Below are positions 45,199-55,258 of a DNA stretch of 64,000 nucleotides, one piece after another. The first letter of the stretch is position 1. Each line of letters begins with the position of its first letter. Position numbers and translations under genes: made by a program. The stretch lies in the NCBI RefSeq assembly GCF_023630175.1, contig NZ_JALLIN010000019.1:1-64000 (forward strand), written 5' to 3'. The DNA comes from Streptomyces cellostaticus (lineage in GTDB: Bacteria > Actinomycetota > Actinomycetes > Streptomycetales > Streptomycetaceae). The notes under the pieces are model-generated. The model did no database searches, had not been told where the DNA came from, and saw only the letters and a list, made by a program, of their open reading frames with translations.

Positions 45199-47168
45199 TA
45201 GCGGGCCGCGCCCGCCACGGTGACGTCCGCCGCGCGCACGAACGCCACCCGGTGGCCGTACTGGATCTCGTAGTACAGGTCCTTGCCGGTCACGACCCGG
45301 TGCGAGTCGGGGGTGAAGGTGACCGCGTAGTAGTACTGGCCGGGCACCAGGTCACCGACCGCGTACCGCTGCCCGGCCGGGATCGTGTACTTCAGCGGCA
45401 CCACCGACTGCGCGGGCACGCCCGCCGGATAGGCCTCCTTCTCCGGGTACGCCCTGCCGTACACCGGGATGCTCGCCGCGCCGTCCTTCGGGGTGACGAC
45501 CAGACCCGCGGCGCGCACCGCCGCGGGCTGCGTGCGCGGGTCGAGGAACCAGGCCTTCTGCCCGAGGTACCAGATCGCCGTCCAGTCGCCCCAGCGGTCG
45601 GCGACGGCGAACCGCTGACCGGTCGAGACCCGGGAGGACAGGTCGTTGACCCCGTCGGTCGGCGCCGTGCCGAGACCGATGTCCTGGATCAGCGGGGCGC
45701 TCTCGTCGTGGTCGGAGTACAGCCGCACCTCGCCGGAGCCGTGCGCCGCGCAGGGCTCGCCCTTGGTGGTGCAGCCCGTGTACACCGGCTGGTTGGCCGC
45801 GTAGTCCGGCAGGATCGTCACCAGCGAGGAGTGCTTGCCGCCGGTGCGCTCGAACGGGTGGCCGAGGAGCTGGAAGTAGTGCCGCCAGTCCCAGTACGGG
45901 CCCGGGTCGGTGTGCATGCCGGGGACCGTGGCCGCCGTCGGACCGGGCACGTTGTCGTGCCCCAGGATGTGCTGCCGGTCCAGCGGGATGCCGTAGCTGC
46001 GGGACAGGTACTTCACCAGCCGCGCCGATGAGCGGTACATCGCCTCCGTGTACCAGGCGTCCGGCGAGGCCAGGAAGCCCTCGTGCTCGATGCCGACGGA
46101 CCGGGCGTTGATGTCCCAGTTGCCGGCGTGCCAGGCCACGTCCTTCGCCTTCACGTGCTGGGCGATCAGACCGTCGGTGGAGCGGATGGTGTAGTTCCAG
46201 GACACGTAGGTGGGATCCTGGATCAGCTTCATGACCCCGTCCCAGGAGCCCTCGGTGTCATGGATGACGATGTACTTCACGCGCTGCGACTGCGGACGGT
46301 CGCCCAGGTCGTGGTTGCCGTAGTCGTTGTCGCCGAACTCCTCGTACGGCGCCGGGACCGACTCGCAGGACACCGACCTCGGGCACTCCACGTCGTCCGC
46401 CGGCGCCGTGCGCAGCCCGGCCCGCTCCAACTGCTCGGTCCGCGGCCTCAGCCGGGGCTGGGCGGCGAGCGCCATCCGCAGGCCCTGGTCCGTGACGCGC
46501 TCCTCGCCCGTGCGCAGCACGTCGTAGACGTCGTTCGCGTACGCCGCCGCGGTCGCCGTGTCGTCGGCGCCGGAGAAGCGGGCCACCGCGCCGTACCAGC
46601 CGGCCGGACCGGCGCCGAGCGGCTCGCCCAGCTCCTTCTGCTCCGCGGCGAGCAGCGCGGCCCCGCCGGCGATGTTCGCCGCCGGGTCGGTGCGCAGCTC
46701 GGCCGCCGGCAGGCCGGTCAGCTCCGCGGCCCGGGACAGCGTCCGCAGACGGGCCGGCAGCGCGGAGCCCGCGGGGACCCGGACGTCGGGGTGCAGGGCG
46801 GGGCGCGCGCCGTCGCCGCGGGCGTCCTCGGTGCCCTCGGCGAAGTGCTCGGCGGTGGCGAGCGCGGTGCGCGCGTCGGTGAGGTGCATGGGGCCGTAGC
46901 CGCCGGTCACACTGGGCGCCCCGGCGTGCGTGTCCCAGCGGGACTGGAGGTAGGAGACGGCCAGCAGGACGCTCTGCGGCACGTGGTACTCGGCGGCCGC
47001 GGTGGCGAACGCGCCCCGCAGCCCGCCGGCGGGGGACTCGGGGACGCTGCGGGCCGGGCCCGCGCCGAGCAACGGCAGCAGCAGGCCCGCGGTGGCCAGG
47101 GTGACGGCGGTGCGCCGCAGATGTCTCCGGCCGGGTGTGGACGTGGGGTCGGTGGCGGATCCTCGCAA
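45198..47168 (-). CDS. Secreted N-acetylmuramoyl-L-alanine amidase with N-terminal lysozyme-like domain
   Basis: A 656-residue secreted peptidoglycan hydrolase. The N-terminal signal peptide (about 1-42, ending GAGPARS) leads to a lytic-transglycosylase or goose-lysozyme-like region ([20 protein letters not shown] and [10 protein letters not shown], about 60-115). An Amidase_2/PGRP domain (about 285-430) carries zinc ligands in [17 protein letters not shown] and the DPGPYWDW segment. A C-terminal region with SH3-like strands follows. Amidase_2 cleaves between MurNAc and the stem peptide. TTG 47168 is favoured by an AGGAG site six bases upstream; no ATG or GTG is better placed. Confidence 0.9.
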   Translation of the reverse strand: MRGSATDPTSTPGRRHLRRTAVTLATAGLLLPLLGAGPARSVPESPAGGLRGAFATAAAEYHVPQSVLLAVSYLQSRWDTHAGAPSVTGGYGPMHLTDARTALATAEHFAEGTEDARGDGARPALHPDVRVPAGSALPARLRTLSRAAELTGLPAAELRTDPAANIAGGAALLAAEQKELGEPLGAGPAGWYGAVARFSGADDTATAAAYANDVYDVLRTGEERVTDQGLRMALAAQPRLRPRTEQLERAGLRTAPADDVECPRSVSCESVPAPYEEFGDNDYGNHDLGDRPQSQRVKYIVIHDTEGSWDGVMKLIQDPTYVSWNYTIRSTDGLIAQHVKAKDVAWHAGNWDINARSVGIEHEGFLASPDAWYTEAMYRSSARLVKYLSRSYGIPLDRQHILGHDNVPGPTAATVPGMHTDPGPYWDWRHYFQLLGHPFERTGGKHSSLVTILPDYAANQPVYTGCTTKGEPCAAHGSGEVRLYSDHDESAPLIQDIGLGTAPTDGVNDLSSRVSTGQRFAVADRWGDWTAIWYLGQKAWFLDPRTQPAAVRAAGLVVTPKDGAASIPVYGRAYPEKEAYPAGVPAQSVVPLKYTIPAGQRYAVGDLVPGQYYYAVTFTPDSHRVVTGKDLYYEIQYGHRVAFVRAADVTVAGAAR

Positions 47169-47470
47169 TGCGGACTCCTGTGACGAGCGGGTCGTGGCGG
47201 GGCGTGCGGGGCCGAGCCTGGTCAGTGGTACCGGCTTGCCGACGATCCGTCAATAATGCCTTCGACGCCATGATTTCCCATGTCACGGAGGGGTTCGGCG
47301 AGTTTCGCAGCGGTGGTGCACGGGCCTGCGGGGCGTCAGTGGCGTACACCAGTGGGAGTGTGCGGCGGGCCTCGGAGCCCTTCCCGTGGGGAGGTGCCGC
47401 ACGGGTCCCCGCACGCGAAGGTCCGCGGTGCGCCGCCGTTCTCGGGCGCACCGCGGACCTTCGTCCTGCG
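47169..47470. other. Intergenic region upstream of the amidase
   Basis: About 300 bases with no gene. The right part contains the terminator of the phosphotransferase gene (47416-47463), and the left part should carry the amidase promoter. Confidence 0.6.
47416..47463 (-). terminator. Very strong terminator of the phosphotransferase gene
   Basis: Arms 47416-47434 and 47445-47463 are perfectly complementary over 19 bases with a 10-base loop. It begins seven bases after the stop codon on the minus strand. Confidence 0.85.
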
Positions 47471-48616
47471 TCAGCGAGTGCCGACCGCCGCGCGCACCGC
47501 CCGGCGGGCCAGTTGGCAGTCGTCGTGCAGCCGCCTGAGCAGCAGCCGCTGTTCCTCACCGGTCGGCGCGGTGCCCGTGAGGGCCGAGCCCGGTACCGGC
47601 GGAACCGCCTCGTGCAACGAACGCTGCACGGCCGTCTCGTAGGTGCGGATCTCACGGGTCAGCAGGAGCATCAGGTTCACCAGGAACGCGTCCCGGGACG
47701 CGGGCCCCGCCGACTGCGCGATCTGGCTGATCTGGCGCCGTGCCACCGGCGCGTCCCCGAGGACCAGCCACAGTGTGGCCAGGTCGTACCCCGGCAGGTA
47801 CCAGCCCGCGTGCTCCCAGTCCACCAGCACTGGACCGGCCGGTGAGAGAAGGATGTTCGAGAGTAACGCGTCGCCGTGGCAGAACTGGCCCATCCCCTGG
47901 CGGCCCGCCGCGTGCGCGATGCCGTGCAGCAGCTTCTGCAGATCACCCAGATCCCGGTCGGTCAGCAGGCCGAGCTCGTGGTAGCGGGAGATGCGTGCGG
48001 CGTAGTCCAGCGGGGCGTCGAAGGTGCCCGCCGGGGGACGCCAGGCGTTCAGCCGGCAGATCGCACCGAGCGCGGCCCGGATGTCCGGCCGGGGCGGGGC
48101 CTCCACCGGATGCCGCTGGAGCGCGGCCACCCGGCCCGGCATGCGCTCGATCACCAGGGTGCAGTTGTCCGGGTCCGCCGCGATCAGCCTCGGCACCCGC
48201 ACCGGCGGGCGGTGCCGGACGAACGAGCGGTATGCGGCTATTTCGTGGCGGAACCGCTCCGCCCAGGCCGGCGACTGGTCCAGCAGGCACTTGGCCACGG
48301 CCATGCTGCGTCCCGTCGTCCCGACCAGGAGCACCGAGCGTCCGCTGCGGCGCAGCACCTGCACCGGGGCGAACTCCGGGCAGATCCGGTGCACCGAGGC
48401 GAGCGCGGTGCGCAGTTGCGTGCCCTGCGGACCGGACAGGTCGAGTCGGCCGCTCAGCGGCTGGGAACCGGGCTGCCCGGGAACGCGCCGCGCCCGGCCC
48501 GCGCCCAGCACGGGGGCCACCGGCCGGGCCGCCGGGTCGAGGTAGGGTCCGCCGCCCGCCGGGCGGGGACGCAGCGGCCGGGGCGGAGCGGACACGGAGG
48601 ATGATGCTGCGTACAT
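47471..48616 (-). CDS. Aminoglycoside-phosphotransferase-family kinase with a TTA codon
   Basis: A 381-residue protein kinase-fold phosphotransferase. The catalytic loop [13 protein letters not shown] (H-G-D with Asn five residues on) and the metal-binding [17 protein letters not shown] match the APH/choline-kinase family. The N-terminal 60 residues are Pro/Arg-rich, low-complexity and probably disordered. A TTA leucine codon lies in the catalytic loop (47864-47866, minus strand), so translation should need the bldA tRNA. The gene is divergent from the NsdB-like regulator, 266 bases apart. Substrate unknown; sugar or small-molecule phosphorylation is usual in the family. Confidence 0.85.
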   Translation of the reverse strand: MYAASSSVSAPPRPLRPRPAGGGPYLDPAARPVAPVLGAGRARRVPGQPGSQPLSGRLDLSGPQGTQLRTALASVHRICPEFAPVQVLRRSGRSVLLVGTTGRSMAVAKCLLDQSPAWAERFRHEIAAYRSFVRHRPPVRVPRLIAADPDNCTLVIERMPGRVAALQRHPVEAPPRPDIRAALGAICRLNAWRPPAGTFDAPLDYAARISRYHELGLLTDRDLGDLQKLLHGIAHAAGRQGMGQFCHGDALLSNILLSPAGPVLVDWEHAGWYLPGYDLATLWLVLGDAPVARRQISQIAQSAGPASRDAFLVNLMLLLTREIRTYETAVQRSLHEAVPPVPGSALTGTAPTGEEQRLLLRRLHDDCQLARRAVRAAVGTR

Positions 48617-48882
48617 GGGAGATACAGATCCCTTCGTGTGCCTGCGGTGCCTGCCTGTACTGCCACGCTGTGCGTGCGTCCACCCGGCCCGGCCGCCCGG
48701 GCACACCCTGGGGAGTGGGCCCGCTCTGGATGGTGACGACCGGGGCGGGGTGGCTCGTTCCTACTCGACACCCGATGCCCAGTGGCACACCATCTGGCGC
48801 ACCCTGGCGAACCCTGGCGAATAGTCGCCCGGCAACCCTCACGGGTCTACTGTCAAGTCAGCCGAGAACCTGGGGGCTTGAC

Positions 48883-50376
48883 GTGAGCGGACAACCCAAC
48901 ACCCGCCTTGCGGACCTGTTCGGCCTGGCCGGCTGGTCGAAGGGCGAACTCGCGAGGCTGGTCAACAAGCAGGCGGCGGCCATGGGCCACCCCCAGCTTT
49001 CGACCGACACCTCCCGGGTGCGGCGTTGGATCGACACGGGAGAGATCCCGCGCGATCCCGTGCCGCGGGTGCTGGCGGCCCTGTTCACCGAGCGTCTCGG
49101 CCGTGTCGTGACCATCGAGGACCTCGGTCTGGTACGGCACGGGCGTGCGGGAAGACGGCAGGGCGACGGGATCGAGGAACATCCCGACGGCGTGCCGTGG
49201 GCGCCCGAGCGTACCGCCGCGGTCCTCACCGAATTCACGGGAATGGACCTCATGCTCAACCGACGCGGCTTGGTGGGCGCGGGTGCCGCGCTCGCCGCGG
49301 GATCCACACTCAGCAGCGCCATGCACGACTGGCTGCACACCGACCCTGCCCTGAAGGCCGACGCCCCTGTCGTCGACGACCCCCTGCACGCCGTCCCCGC
49401 CGGGTACGACCGCTACGAGGCCGCCCCCATCGGGTCGCAGGAGATCGAGGAACTGGAGCGCTCCGTGGAGGTGTTCCGGGCCTGGGACGCGGCCCGCGGC
49501 GGCGGGCTCCAGCGCAAGGCGGTCGTGGGCCAGCTCAACGAGGTGGGCGGCATGCTCGCCTACCACCACCCACCCCATCTGCAGCGGCGCCTGTGGGGCG
49601 TCGCCGCCAACCTCGCCGTCCTGGCGGGCTGGATGTCGCACGACGTCGGCCTGGAGCCCACGGCCCAGAAGTACTTCGTCATCGCCGCGCACGCCGCCCG
49701 TGAGGGCGGTGACCGGCCCCGCGCCGGGGAGGCGCTGTCCCGGGCGGCCCGCCAGATGGTGCACCTCGGCCGGCCCGACGACGCGCTGGACCTGATGAGG
49801 CTCGCCCGGTCCGGGTCGGGGGAGCGGCTCCAGCCGCGTACGAAGGCGATGTTCCACACCATCGAGGCCTGGGCGCAGGCGTCGATGGGCAAGGGCCAGG
49901 CGATGCGCCGCACCCTCGGCCAGGCGGAGGACCTGTTCGTCTCCGACCGCCAGGACGTGGAGCCGCCGGGCTGGATGCAGACCTTCAAGGACGAGGACCT
50001 GTACGGGATGCAGGCCCTCGCCTACCGCACGCTCGCCGAGTTCGACCCGGACGCGGCCGCGCACGCGCAGCACTACGCGGAGAAGGCCCTGGCCCTGAGG
50101 GTGGACGGCAGGGAGCGGTCGAAGATCTTCGACCACCTCTCCATGGCCTCGGCCTGCTTCATCGCCGACGACCCCGAGCAGGCCGACCGCTACGCCCGGC
50201 TGGCCCTGATGTCGATGGGATCGAACTCCTCCCGGCGCACCTGGGACCGGCTGCGCGAGATGTACCGGCTCACCGCCGAGTACGCCGGCTATCCGAGGAT
50301 CCACGAGCTGCGCGAGGAGATCAGGCTCGCCCTGCCGAAGCCGAGGGGCCGGAGCGACGGCAGCGCACCCGCATAG
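48883..50376 (+). CDS. nsdB: NsdA/NsdB-family regulator of differentiation (TPR-type)
   Basis: A 497-residue protein whose N-terminal 90 residues (NTRLADLFGLAGWSKGELARLVNKQAAAMGHPQL, then SRVRRWIDTGEIPRDPVPRVLAALFTERLG) form a distinctive helical domain I recognise from NsdA/NsdB of S. coelicolor. Those proteins repress antibiotic production and morphological development. The C-terminal two thirds consist of helical TPR-like repeats. GTG 48883 follows a G-rich site and starts the conserved segment. The symbol is assigned from this recognition, and NsdA versus NsdB is not certain. It lies between two TTA-containing genes. Confidence 0.8.
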   Translation: MSGQPNTRLADLFGLAGWSKGELARLVNKQAAAMGHPQLSTDTSRVRRWIDTGEIPRDPVPRVLAALFTERLGRVVTIEDLGLVRHGRAGRRQGDGIEEHPDGVPWAPERTAAVLTEFTGMDLMLNRRGLVGAGAALAAGSTLSSAMHDWLHTDPALKADAPVVDDPLHAVPAGYDRYEAAPIGSQEIEELERSVEVFRAWDAARGGGLQRKAVVGQLNEVGGMLAYHHPPHLQRRLWGVAANLAVLAGWMSHDVGLEPTAQKYFVIAAHAAREGGDRPRAGEALSRAARQMVHLGRPDDALDLMRLARSGSGERLQPRTKAMFHTIEAWAQASMGKGQAMRRTLGQAEDLFVSDRQDVEPPGWMQTFKDEDLYGMQALAYRTLAEFDPDAAAHAQHYAEKALALRVDGRERSKIFDHLSMASACFIADDPEQADRYARLALMSMGSNSSRRTWDRLREMYRLTAEYAGYPRIHELREEIRLALPKPRGRSDGSAPA

Positions 50377-50405
50377 GGGGAGGTGTGTCGTGCCAGGTCA
50401 GCGGG

Positions 50406-51836
50406 TCAACCGGTCACCCTGGCGACGAGGACACAGGCGTCGTCCTCGCGCTCGGCTCCGCCGAACTCCTCGACGACCGTGCGCACGCAGTCCTGCGCGG
50501 CGCATACCGCGCCGAAGCGGGGGGCGAGGCCGAGCAGACGGTCCATGGCGCTCGTGGAGCTGTGGCCCGGTACGAGTCCGTCGGTGTGCAGCAGTACGAG
50601 GTCGCCGGGTTCCAGGGTGACTTCGGCCTGCCGGTAGGTGGCACCCGTGGTGGCGCCGAGCAGGACGCCGTCCGGCGCGTTGAGCGGACGCCCCGTCCCG
50701 TCGCGGTACAGCAGCGGGGCGGGGTGTCCGGCCTGCGCCCACATCAGGGTGCGGTCCTCGGGCCGGTAGCGGCAGCAGACGGCGCTGCCGAGGGCGGGTT
50801 GCACGGTGGCGTCCAGTAACTGATTGAGCATGGACAGCAGTTCACCGGGACGGGTGCCGGCCATGGCCATGCCGCGCACCGCGCCGAGCAGCATCGCCAT
50901 GCCGGACGTGACCGCGACGCCGTGACCGGTGAGGTCGCCGACGCTGAGCAGGGTGGTGCCGTCGGCCAGCTCCAGCGCGTCGTACCAGTCGCCGCCGATC
51001 AGCGTGCCGGCGGTGGCGGGCAGGTGGTGGGCGGCCAGGTCGAGGGTGCGCGGCCCCTGGTGCGGGAGTCGCAGCGAGCCCCGCCAGGGCGGCAGCACGG
51101 CCTCCTGCAGCTCGGCCGCGAGCCGGTGCTCGCTCTGTGCCCGCCTGCGCTGGTGCCGCAGCGAGTCGTGGCTCTCGCGCACCGTCCGCCGGCGCCGGCG
51201 CAGCTCGCTGACGTCCCGCAGCACCGCCCACATCGAGGTGGTGTCGCCGTCGGGGCCGAGTACGGGCTCGCCCATCATGTGCACGGTCCGTACCGACCCG
51301 TCCGGCCTCACCACACGGAACTCGCCGTCGATGGGCCGCGCGTCCACCAGGCAGTCGGTCACCATCGCGGTCAGTTTCGGCCGGTCCTCGTCCAGGACCA
51401 GGGAGGGCAGTTCGTCCAGGGTGAGCGCGGGCGCGGCCGGGTCGCGGCCCAGGATCGCGTACAGCTCCCCGGACCAGCTCGCCTCGTCCGTCAGGAAGTT
51501 CCACTCGGCGCTGCCGACCCGGCTCAGCAGGGAGCCCGGTGCGGTGCCGGCCGGTGCCGGCCGGGTGGCCTCCGTCCTGGCCGGCACCGCCTCGGCGGGC
51601 ACCGGTCCGTCCCGCAGTTGCGCCAGGTGCGCGTCCAGGTCGTCCAGCTGATGCAGTGCGAGGTCGTAGAGGGCCCGCTGCCAGCGCTCCTCCGGGTCCG
51701 ATCCGTCGTCCCGGGTGTCCCGCCGCACGGCGACCACGTCGCCCTTGAGCCGCCGCGTCTGCGTTATCAACGCTTCGACCGAGCCGCGTCCTGGCGGCTG
51801 GGCGGCTGATCGGTCCGCGGAGACTGGGGACGGCAT
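50406..51836 (-). CDS. PAS-PP2C (SpoIIE-type) phosphatase with a TTA codon
   Basis: A 476-residue phosphatase. A PAS domain (about 100-215; EWNFLTDEASWSGELYAILGRDP then VVRPDGSVRTVHMMGEPV) is followed by a coiled segment and a PP2C domain (about 245-470). Metal ligands are in GGDWYDALEL, GDLTGHG, LHTDGLV and DDACVL. A TTA codon at 50817-50819 (minus strand, in NQLLDA) makes it a bldA-dependence candidate. It could control a sigma-factor pathway; no STAS partner is adjacent. GGAG precedes ATG 51836. Confidence 0.93.
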   Translation of the reverse strand: MPSPVSADRSAAQPPGRGSVEALITQTRRLKGDVVAVRRDTRDDGSDPEERWQRALYDLALHQLDDLDAHLAQLRDGPVPAEAVPARTEATRPAPAGTAPGSLLSRVGSAEWNFLTDEASWSGELYAILGRDPAAPALTLDELPSLVLDEDRPKLTAMVTDCLVDARPIDGEFRVVRPDGSVRTVHMMGEPVLGPDGDTTSMWAVLRDVSELRRRRRTVRESHDSLRHQRRRAQSEHRLAAELQEAVLPPWRGSLRLPHQGPRTLDLAAHHLPATAGTLIGGDWYDALELADGTTLLSVGDLTGHGVAVTSGMAMLLGAVRGMAMAGTRPGELLSMLNQLLDATVQPALGSAVCCRYRPEDRTLMWAQAGHPAPLLYRDGTGRPLNAPDGVLLGATTGATYRQAEVTLEPGDLVLLHTDGLVPGHSSTSAMDRLLGLAPRFGAVCAAQDCVRTVVEEFGGAEREDDACVLVARVTG

Positions 51837-52188
51837 GACGCACTCCGATGGGGAGGGGACGGTACGGCCAGGAAGGGCGGAGGGACCGCTACGACTGTTG
51901 CACAGCCCGCGACGCCCTGTAAGGGATTTGGCAACACACGATACGGTGGTGCTTCTGGCATATGCCAGAGTCTTTCCGGGGCGTTCCGAGGGTACGAATG
52001 GTGTACGCGAGGAGGGGATCAAGTCGTAGGCGCACTACGGGACTTGTGTCATGGCGAGGGATTTCCGAAAGGTGCTCAGCCGTGTGTTCGACGCTCTGGT
52101 GTTCCCCTGTGACGCCCGTCGTTCGACGCGCATCAACTCTGTCCGGAATTGACGTCCTGTGAGGGGCCTCCGCGGACTCCTTAATTGC
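51837..52188. other. Divergent promoter region between PP2C and SsgA-like genes
   Basis: A 352-base region without a convincing gene. It contains a 16-base palindrome, TCTGGCATATGCCAGA (51954-51969), and should hold two divergent promoters. A TTGACG box (52149-52154) precedes the SsgA-like start. Confidence 0.5.
51954..51969. promoter_or_regulatory. Perfect 16-bp palindrome, candidate operator
   Basis: TCTGGCATATGCCAGA is fully symmetrical and lies 118 bases upstream of the PP2C start and 220 bases upstream of the SsgA-like ATG. The binding protein is unknown. Confidence 0.4.
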
Positions 52189-52602
52189 ATGGACCTCATT
52201 GTCGAACAGCCCGCCCAAGCCCGTCTCATCACCGCCGAGGACCGCGAGCTCCCGGTGGCGGCGACCCTGCGCTACACGGCGGACGACCCCCTGGCCGTCT
52301 TCGTGGACTTCCCTCCCGAGGCCACGCTGGTGGACGACGAGGTCACCTGGACCTTCGCGCGCTCGCTGCTGGACCAGGGGCTGCGGGCCCCGGCGGGCCA
52401 CGGCGACGTGCGGATATGGCCGCACGGCCGCACCCGGACGGTCCTGGAGTTCCACTCGCCGTGCGGCCTCGCCCTCGTGCAGTTCCCGACCTCGGTGCTG
52501 CGCCGCTTCCTTTTGAACAGCCACGCCCTGGTGCCGGCCGGGCAGGAGGATCTCGCGGCGGTCGTGGAGCGGGGGCTGAGCAGCCTCTTCGACGGGGTCT
52601 GA
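52189..52602 (+). CDS. SsgA-family sporulation/cell-division regulator
   Basis: A 137-residue SsgA-like protein (SALP). The family pattern is clear: PVAATLRYTADDPLAVFVDFPPE, TWTFARSLLDQGL, VRIWPHGRTRTVLEFHSPCG and LRRFLLNSHALVP. SALPs guide FtsZ placement, septation and cell-wall remodelling in Streptomyces. ATG 52189 is the conserved start; GTG 52159 is an alternative, and neither has a strong ribosome site. I cannot say which member (SsgB to SsgG) it is. Confidence 0.93.
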   Translation: MDLIVEQPAQARLITAEDRELPVAATLRYTADDPLAVFVDFPPEATLVDDEVTWTFARSLLDQGLRAPAGHGDVRIWPHGRTRTVLEFHSPCGLALVQFPTSVLRRFLLNSHALVPAGQEDLAAVVERGLSSLFDGV

Positions 52603-52610
52603 GTGCCCGG

Positions 52611-53636
52611 TCAGCGGCCGGCGCCGGCGTACAGGGCCGGGCGCGGCGCGAGTGCGACGGCCACCCTGCCGCCGGTCTCCAGCGCCCGGACCCCGGCCCC
52701 GGCCACCGCGGAGGCCGCGTAGCCGTCCCAGGCGTCCGGGCCGGTGACCTCGCCGCGCCGGGTGGCGTCCACCCACGCCCGCAGTTCCCGGTCGTAGGCG
52801 TCCGCGAACCGGACCAGGTGGTCCTGGGCCACCTCCTCGCCCGCGCCGCCCCGGGTGGTGACGACCATGGAGTGCTGGTCGCCGATGCGGGCGCTGCCCG
52901 CCTCGCACACGGCCTCGCAGCGCACCTGGTAGCCGAAGCCGCAGTTGACGAAGACCTCCACGTCGACCAGTGCGCCGCGCTCGGTCTCGAAGAGCACGAA
53001 CTGCGGATCGGCCAGGCCCTCGGGGGCACGCGCGGAGGGGGCGGGGCGCAGCACGGTCACCGCCGTCAGCTCCTGCCCCAGCAGCCAGCGGGCCGCGTCG
53101 ATCTCGTGCGACACCGAGCTGCTGATCAGCATGTCGCTGGTGAAGTGGGCGGGCGAGGAGACGTTGCGGTGCGTGCAGTGCAGCATCAGCGGACGGCCCA
53201 GGGCGCCCCCGTCCAGGAGCGACTTCAGCCGGCGGTACCCGGCGTCGTAACGGCGCATGAAGCCGACCTGCGCGAGCCTGCGGCCGAGCCGTGCCTCGGC
53301 CTCGGCCACCCGCAGCGCACCCGCCGGGTCCGGGACCATGGGCTTCTCGCACAGCACCGGCAGGCCCCGCCGCAACGCGGCCAGCAGGGCATCCTCGTGC
53401 GCGGGCCCGGGGGAGGCGACCAGCACGGCGGCCACGCCGGGCGCGTCCAGCGCGGCCACCGGGTCCGTGTGCACGCTGACCCCGTCGATGCCGGCGACCG
53501 CCTCCTCGGCCCGCCCGGGCTCCGGGTCGGCGACTGCGGCGACCCGGGCGCCGGCGACGCCGCGGTCCAGCCGCCGTATGTGGTCGGCACCCATGCGTCC
53601 GGCACCCAGTACGGCCACACCCAGCAGGTCACCCAT
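52611..53636 (-). CDS. Gfo/Idh/MocA-family oxidoreductase (inositol dehydrogenase-like)
   Basis: A 341-residue NAD(P)-dependent oxidoreductase. The Rossmann start [16 protein letters not shown], the [11 protein letters not shown] segment and the lysine signature LCEKPM are typical. The catalytic-side [15 protein letters not shown] segment matches inositol 2-dehydrogenase-like proteins (HEID). Substrate should be a cyclic sugar or inositol, not determined. It converges with the SsgA-like gene, eight bases apart. It is separated by 70 bases from the baeRF-type gene upstream on the same strand. Confidence 0.9.
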   Translation of the reverse strand: MGDLLGVAVLGAGRMGADHIRRLDRGVAGARVAAVADPEPGRAEEAVAGIDGVSVHTDPVAALDAPGVAAVLVASPGPAHEDALLAALRRGLPVLCEKPMVPDPAGALRVAEAEARLGRRLAQVGFMRRYDAGYRRLKSLLDGGALGRPLMLHCTHRNVSSPAHFTSDMLISSSVSHEIDAARWLLGQELTAVTVLRPAPSARAPEGLADPQFVLFETERGALVDVEVFVNCGFGYQVRCEAVCEAGSARIGDQHSMVVTTRGGAGEEVAQDHLVRFADAYDRELRAWVDATRRGEVTGPDAWDGYAASAVAGAGVRALETGGRVAVALAPRPALYAGAGR

Positions 53637-53706
53637 GCGCGCGCTCCCTCTCGCCGACGATCACGCCGCAGCGTACGCCGCCGGGAAAGCGCTGTCCTGG
53701 GGTGCC

Positions 53707-54801
53707 TCAGTAGCGCAGCACCCCCGCGATGCCGCCCGCCTCGCCCAGCGCGCCGTCGGGCACGAACCGCACGTCGGCCCCGGTCTCCAGGCACTGCTCG
53801 ACGATCTCGTCGACGATGTCGTCCAGGGCGTCCAGGTCTCCGGGCTCGGCCGGGACGAGGTGACCGCCGTCCTCGCGGACGGCCGTGCGGTAGTTCTCCT
53901 CCACGGCCAGGAGCCGCACCCGGCCCTCCCGGGCGTTCTGCCACAGCTCGTCCACCCCGGCCGCGAAGTTCCGCCGGCCCCGGGCGGAGACCAGTTCCCC
54001 GACGACCAGGTCGGTGCCCTTCCAGTCCTCCTCCCGGAGCACGGGGCGCAGCGCCTGCCAGACCGCTTCGGGCCCGGCGTGCGCGAGACCGCCGTGGCGT
54101 ACGCGGACGGCGCCCATGGAGATCCGGCCGACCTCCTCCAGCAGCGACAGCGCCGCGTCCTCGCCGGTGATGTACAGCGGGCGGGGGTGCTCGCGCAGGA
54201 CCGGGCCCATCGCCGTGTCCGCCTCGCGCAGGAACCGGCGTGTGCCCTCGTCGGTGAAGGTGCTCGGGAGGTCGCCGCGCCGCATCTCGCGCTCGGCGTC
54301 GAAGTTCTCCTGCCTGCGGATCAGGGGGAAGCCGCCGCTGCGGTCCTCGACCACCCGGTCCTCGCCCCCGCTCCACAGCGTGACGCGGTCGGCGGAGACG
54401 GACAGGACCCAGAAGGGGCGCGCGGCGACCTGCGCGGAGACGAGATTGCGGGTCAGGAAGGTGTCGGCGAGCACCACGCGCTCCGGCACGGTGCGGGACA
54501 GCGACCAGACCTGGTGCTCGCCCGGAGCGGCGAAGATCACCAGGCCGTCCTCGGCGTGCGCCAGATCCACTTCCGCCAGCGCGCGGTCGAGCTGGGTCAC
54601 GACCTCGGCGCGCCGCTCCCGGGTGACCGAGGGGTCGGATTCCAGCCGCTTCTTGGCCGCGGCGACCACGTTGCGCAGCCGCACGGGATCCTGGCCGTTC
54701 TCGGGTTCACGGCGGTGCGTCGGCGTCAGGACGGACACCGCCGGGTAGGGACGCGGGCGCCGCAGTTCGGCGAGGGTTGCGGGACTCAGTGCGTGCTCCA
54801 T
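53707..54801 (-). CDS. baeRF-domain protein (bacterial eRF1-like fold)
   Basis: A 364-residue cytoplasmic protein. The start LSPATLAELRRPRPYPAVSVLTPTHR and the segment LAEVDLAHAEDGLVIFAAPGEHQVW are typical of the baeRF3-type family, which resembles archaeal/eukaryotic release-factor and ribosome-rescue domains. The later LYITGEDAALSLLEEV and RRNFAAGVDELWQNAREGRVRLL fit the eRF1 domain-3 part. Function is unproven; roles in ribosome rescue or modification are proposed for the family. ATG 54801 is preferred to a TTG eight codons upstream. Confidence 0.75.
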   Translation of the reverse strand: MEHALSPATLAELRRPRPYPAVSVLTPTHRREPENGQDPVRLRNVVAAAKKRLESDPSVTRERRAEVVTQLDRALAEVDLAHAEDGLVIFAAPGEHQVWSLSRTVPERVVLADTFLTRNLVSAQVAARPFWVLSVSADRVTLWSGGEDRVVEDRSGGFPLIRRQENFDAEREMRRGDLPSTFTDEGTRRFLREADTAMGPVLREHPRPLYITGEDAALSLLEEVGRISMGAVRVRHGGLAHAGPEAVWQALRPVLREEDWKGTDLVVGELVSARGRRNFAAGVDELWQNAREGRVRLLAVEENYRTAVREDGGHLVPAEPGDLDALDDIVDEIVEQCLETGADVRFVPDGALGEAGGIAGVLRY

Positions 54802-55258
54802 GACAGAACGATAGGGCGGTTTCACCTATCCGGCACTTGGGCCGAAAGGGTGACATATGGTCGCCTTCCGTAGTGAACCGGTCGCGCTCCGGCGCGCATC
54901 CCCGCGCGGCGGCGGGGCGGGCGTGCGGGTCCGGCGGCGCCGCGTTCCCGGCGATACGGGCCGTCCGGTGGCGCCCGTTCACGCCGTCGTCATCGACACG
55001 GTCCCGGCCGATGCGCTTGGATACGAAGCGTTAACGCGCGGTCGGCATCTCGACCAAACGGACTTGCTATGGTGCTACTTGTCAGTAGCAATTGCTGCGG
55101 GGGGACCGCGAGGAGCCGTCGGACCACGGCGCCCCGAGCGGAGAGCCGGGCTCGACGACCGGGCAACGGGGCCGGGTCGCGGCGGGCCGCCGGTGCGCAG
55201 GCGACGCCACCGAACTCCTGTCTCCTCGCCACCTATTCAGACAGGTGAGACTCGTCCC
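54802..55258. other. Intergenic promoter region of the polyketide cluster
   Basis: These 457 bases hold no convincing gene, though the frame of the acyl-AMP ligase stays open upstream. The right half contains the nested inverted repeats listed separately (55064-55091). Confidence 0.5.
55064..55091. promoter_or_regulatory. Candidate operator upstream of the acyl-AMP ligase gene
   Basis: TTGCTA (55064-55069) and TAGCAA (55086-55091) form outer arms. GCTAC (55074-55078) and GTAGC (55085-55089) form an inner set. The AT-rich site stands out from the surroundings and lies 168 bases before the ligase ATG. The regulator may lie outside the window. Confidence 0.4.

Noticed and set aside
54857..55258. 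Possible N-terminal extension of the acyl-AMP ligase
   Set aside because: FAAL proteins begin at MARSLVE; the extension is Arg/Gly-rich and overlaps probable regulatory DNA.
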